A DNA stretch of 32,947 nucleotides from the IMG/VR virus record IMGVR_UViG_3300018063_000032, positions 1 through 32,947 of that record; one strand, given 5' to 3'. The notes under the pieces were generated by a model. It was not told where the DNA came from. It saw nothing but the letters and a program-made list of their open reading frames with translations, and did no database searches. Source of the DNA: a virus. The position numbers and the translations under genes were made by a program. Numbering within the stretch: the first letter of the stretch is position 1; every line of letters starts with the position of its first letter. Shown here piece by piece: positions 31,432-32,947 of this stretch.

Positions 31432-31680
31432 ATGAAAGCATCGTTAGACGTTATTATCCCTACTCCGCCCCCAAATGAAATTGTTCTGCGGTTAACTGAA
31501 CGGGAAGCCGCTTTGTTTTTTCAATTAGGAAATTGGAACAGCAGAGTTGCGACAGACTTTGCAGCGCATTCTGACGTATTAACATCAGACGTAAAAGGTC
31601 TGTTAGAAACCTTATATTATGCTTTGAGTCCTCTTGACTTTAACAAAAATATAAACAGTAATGGACACTGGATTCAGTAG
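31432..31680 (+). CDS. Hypothetical early protein (82 aa)
   Basis: The start MKASLDVIIPTPPPNEIVLR at 31432 is fixed by TAGGAG seven bases upstream. A longer frame to 31369 would overlap the membrane peptide. The product has LTEREAALFFQLGNWNSRVA and a C-terminal LLETLYYALSPLDFNKNINS segment, an alpha/beta mini-protein. No family recognised. Confidence 0.55.
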   Translation: MKASLDVIIPTPPPNEIVLRLTEREAALFFQLGNWNSRVATDFAAHSDVLTSDVKGLLETLYYALSPLDFNKNINSNGHWIQ

Positions 31681-31744
31681 TTAATGTATGAGTGAAATGG
31701 TAGATCTGGATTATTATTAATATAACGAAGAGGAGTATTTTGAA

Positions 31745-32218
31745 ATGGCAAGACGTGGCAATCGTGACAATGATGGGAAGTATCTTCGGTTGACGGGCTT
31801 GTGGCCTTCTAAGAAAAATAATGCCCTCTGGAGCGGCAAGATTCGCAATCAAGACATTGGTGTGCTTCAGGACAAGATTCAAGAAGCCGACGATTCTAAT
31901 TCTGATATTGTAGTCTTTCTGTGGGAGAACACTGATCGTCGGGGTAAGAAAGACCCTGAGTTTACGGTGCAAATAAGTGTCTCTGAGGATGAAGAAAATG
32001 GGCATGGTCGCGGTCGGTCAAGTGGTGGTCACTCAAGCCGTCGTGATCGTGATGAAGTGAAGGATGAGGAGAACGACGATAACAACGAGGAAGATAATGA
32101 GGAACCAGAAGAGAAAGAAACTCGTCGTAGTACTAGAGGAGCTAAAGCAAAAGGTAAAGAAGAGTCACGCAGCAGACGCAGCGGTGCAAGTTCCAAGAAA
32201 GACAAGAACGATTGGTAA
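31745..32218 (+). CDS. Beta-domain protein with charged tail, possibly ssDNA-binding
   Basis: Residues 1-80 of 157 form a small beta domain (KYLRLTGLWPSKKNNALWSG, DIVVFLWENTDRRGKKDPEF, TVQISVSEDE). The rest is a long Arg/Ser/Glu/Asp-rich disordered tail ending KDKNDW. The layout is like that of some phage single-strand-binding or accessory replication proteins, with an acidic disordered tail. I cannot assign a family. GAGGAGTATTTTGAA lies upstream. Confidence 0.5.
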   Translation: MARRGNRDNDGKYLRLTGLWPSKKNNALWSGKIRNQDIGVLQDKIQEADDSNSDIVVFLWENTDRRGKKDPEFTVQISVSEDEENGHGRGRSSGGHSSRRDRDEVKDEENDDNNEEDNEEPEEKETRRSTRGAKAKGKEESRSRRSGASSKKDKNDW

Positions 32219-32375
32219 GCCCTCGAAGCATGACGTGTTAGCACAAGTCTGGCACTTTGTACACTATGTAGAAGACCTGGCTAACACTCCAAAGGGCTTA
32301 CGCCATAACGTTGACACTAGTGTTATCAAACAAAAGTGTGAACAAGTCAAAGACTTGTTAAACCATGTATCTTAA
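32097..32375 (+). CDS. Hypothetical helical protein (start uncertain)
   Basis: The C-terminal ~55 residues (SKHDVLAQVWHFVHYVEDLA ... VIKQKCEQVKDLLNHVS) look like a genuine two-helix domain, downstream of the tail of the previous gene. Upstream codons run in a second frame through the neighbour's low-complexity tail. The ATG at 32097 is possible (GAGGAAG upstream, but inside a GA-rich coding stretch), as are GTG starts at 32184 or 32235. The true start is unknown. Confidence 0.45.
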   Translation: MRNQKRKKLVVVLEELKQKVKKSHAADAAVQVPRKTRTIGKPSKHDVLAQVWHFVHYVEDLANTPKGLRHNVDTSVIKQKCEQVKDLLNHVS

Positions 32376-32409
32376 TATTTTTTAAGCCAATAGACAGGAA
32401 TACGTTTAT

Positions 32410-32480
32410 GGGACTAGGCTATGCACTAAAGCTACATGAGTTGGCCGCATGTACCAAATAAAGCGAAACTGCCTAGTCCC
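32410..32480 (+). ncRNA. Structured leader RNA candidate before the nuclease gene
   Basis: GGGACTAGGC (32410-32419) pairs perfectly with GCCTAGTCCC (32471-32480), a 10-pair stem closing a 51-base loop. Within it TACATG (32433-32438) pairs with CATGTA (32448-32453). No gene is present in 32376-32510, and the nuclease start follows 30 bases after the stem. It could be a cis-regulatory RNA, processing site or small RNA. It does not fit a known riboswitch or hammerhead consensus that I can recall. No U tract is present, so a classic terminator is unlikely. Confidence 0.5.
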
Positions 32481-32510
32481 TTGTTTATAGGAATATTGTA
32501 AAGGATATAA

Positions 32511-32947
32511 ATGTTGACACTACCCCGTTCACTCACGGTAGACCGAAACAAGAAAGCCGAAGCCAAGTTAATAGAAAAAAGTAGAAAGTGGCTTGAGAAG
32601 GATTCTAGAGATCGTACAGGGATTCATGCTAGTGACTTGCTTGACCCACGTAAGGCATATTACGACAAGATCAATCCTCAACCATTATCTAACCGCATGG
32701 TGGGTCTATTCTTTGTAGGCAAGGTTTTGCATGCTTTCTTTTTGTCGGCACTAACTGGTGAGGATGGGGTTAACTGGAAATCTGATGGAGGGTCAACAGT
32801 TGACAAAGAATTAGGGTTTAGCTACTCGCCAGACTGGTGCAAAGAGGGTATCCCAGGTGAATTGAAGACAAGCAGAAGTAAGTATGAGCAATCCAAGTCT
32901 GATCTTGGCTTGTACTTGGAGCAACTTGTTATTTACATGGCTGGTAA
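32511..32947 (+). CDS. Cas4/RecB-type PD-(D/E)XK nuclease, N-terminal part (runs off right edge)
   Basis: The 145 visible residues begin MLTLPRSLTVDRNKKAEAKL and carry the Cas4/RecB order: IHASDLLDPRKAYYDKI (motif before the core), GKVLHAFF (H), YSPDW (D), GIPGELKTS (E-x-K, the metal site) and LEQLVIYMAG (Q-x-x-x-Y). It would be a single-strand or end-resecting exonuclease in phage recombination or replication. AAAGGATATAA precedes the ATG. A Cys cluster, if any, would be outside the window. Confidence 0.75.
   Translation, partial: MLTLPRSLTVDRNKKAEAKLIEKSRKWLEKDSRDRTGIHASDLLDPRKAYYDKINPQPLSNRMVGLFFVGKVLHAFFLSALTGEDGVNWKSDGGSTVDKELGFSYSPDWCKEGIPGELKTSRSKYEQSKSDLGLYLEQLVIYMAG

Noticed and set aside
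32410-32490. Hammerhead ribozyme, because of GCGAAAC before the second stem arm
   Set aside because: The CTGATGA box and a matching cleavage triplet arrangement are absent.
1-32947. Integrase, excisionase, repressor operon or CRISPR array
   Set aside because: No tyrosine or serine recombinase motifs, no regular direct repeat with unique spacers, and no attachment-site-like duplication were seen. The CTAG array has no spacers of constant length.

Overview
The window is part of a tailed double-stranded DNA phage (Caudoviricetes) with a moderately AT-rich genome. It holds adjacent terminase, portal, scaffold-like and HK97-fold capsid genes, a family A replication polymerase, very tight packing with many ATGA stop/start overlaps, and many tiny ORFs. 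No host genes, integrase or insertion sequence were seen. Signal peptides, lipoboxes and a holin of the gene-transfer-agent type suggest a Gram-negative host. The host itself cannot be named from this sequence.

Layout: all genes from 1 to 20874 are on the minus strand (late, virion and lysis genes). All genes from 21746 to the right end are on the plus strand (early and replication genes). The two arms diverge from an ~870-bp gene-free, AT-rich region (20875-21745). It carries six TACGTA palindromes, a 14-15 bp tandem CTAG iteron array and two rightward promoter candidates, and it is the best candidate for an origin and control region.

Late arm, in transcription order (right to left): small exported or lipid-anchored proteins and a lectin-like protein that ends in a copy of the capsid N-terminal motif (20874-19318); an unknown 311-aa protein, an FmdB-like zinc ribbon, a 24-aa membrane peptide and the holin (19308-17691); small and large terminase (17333-15057); portal (15070-12569); two small proteins; scaffold-like protein, zinc-binding protein, decoration-like protein and major capsid protein (11949-8976); a basic 53-aa protein; tRNA-Thr(UGU); a beta-helix protein, a glycosyltransferase, a coiled-coil protein, a ConA-like lectin protein, three small virion-type proteins, a repeat protein, a head-tail adaptor candidate and a large beta-rich virion protein; and the start of a tail-type gene that leaves the left edge.

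Early arm: a papain/C39-like protein comes first after the promoters, followed by about fifteen small genes of unknown role, a glycosylase-like (HhH-GPD-type) protein, a sigma-70-like factor with an internal zinc ribbon, a Toprim primase, a UDG-exonuclease-polymerase A fusion, several small genes and the start of a Cas4/RecB-type nuclease that leaves the right edge. Primase, polymerase and nuclease make a compact replication and recombination set. The sigma-like factor is a natural candidate for switching the host RNA polymerase to the late arm. No helicase, endolysin or tape measure gene is visible in this window.
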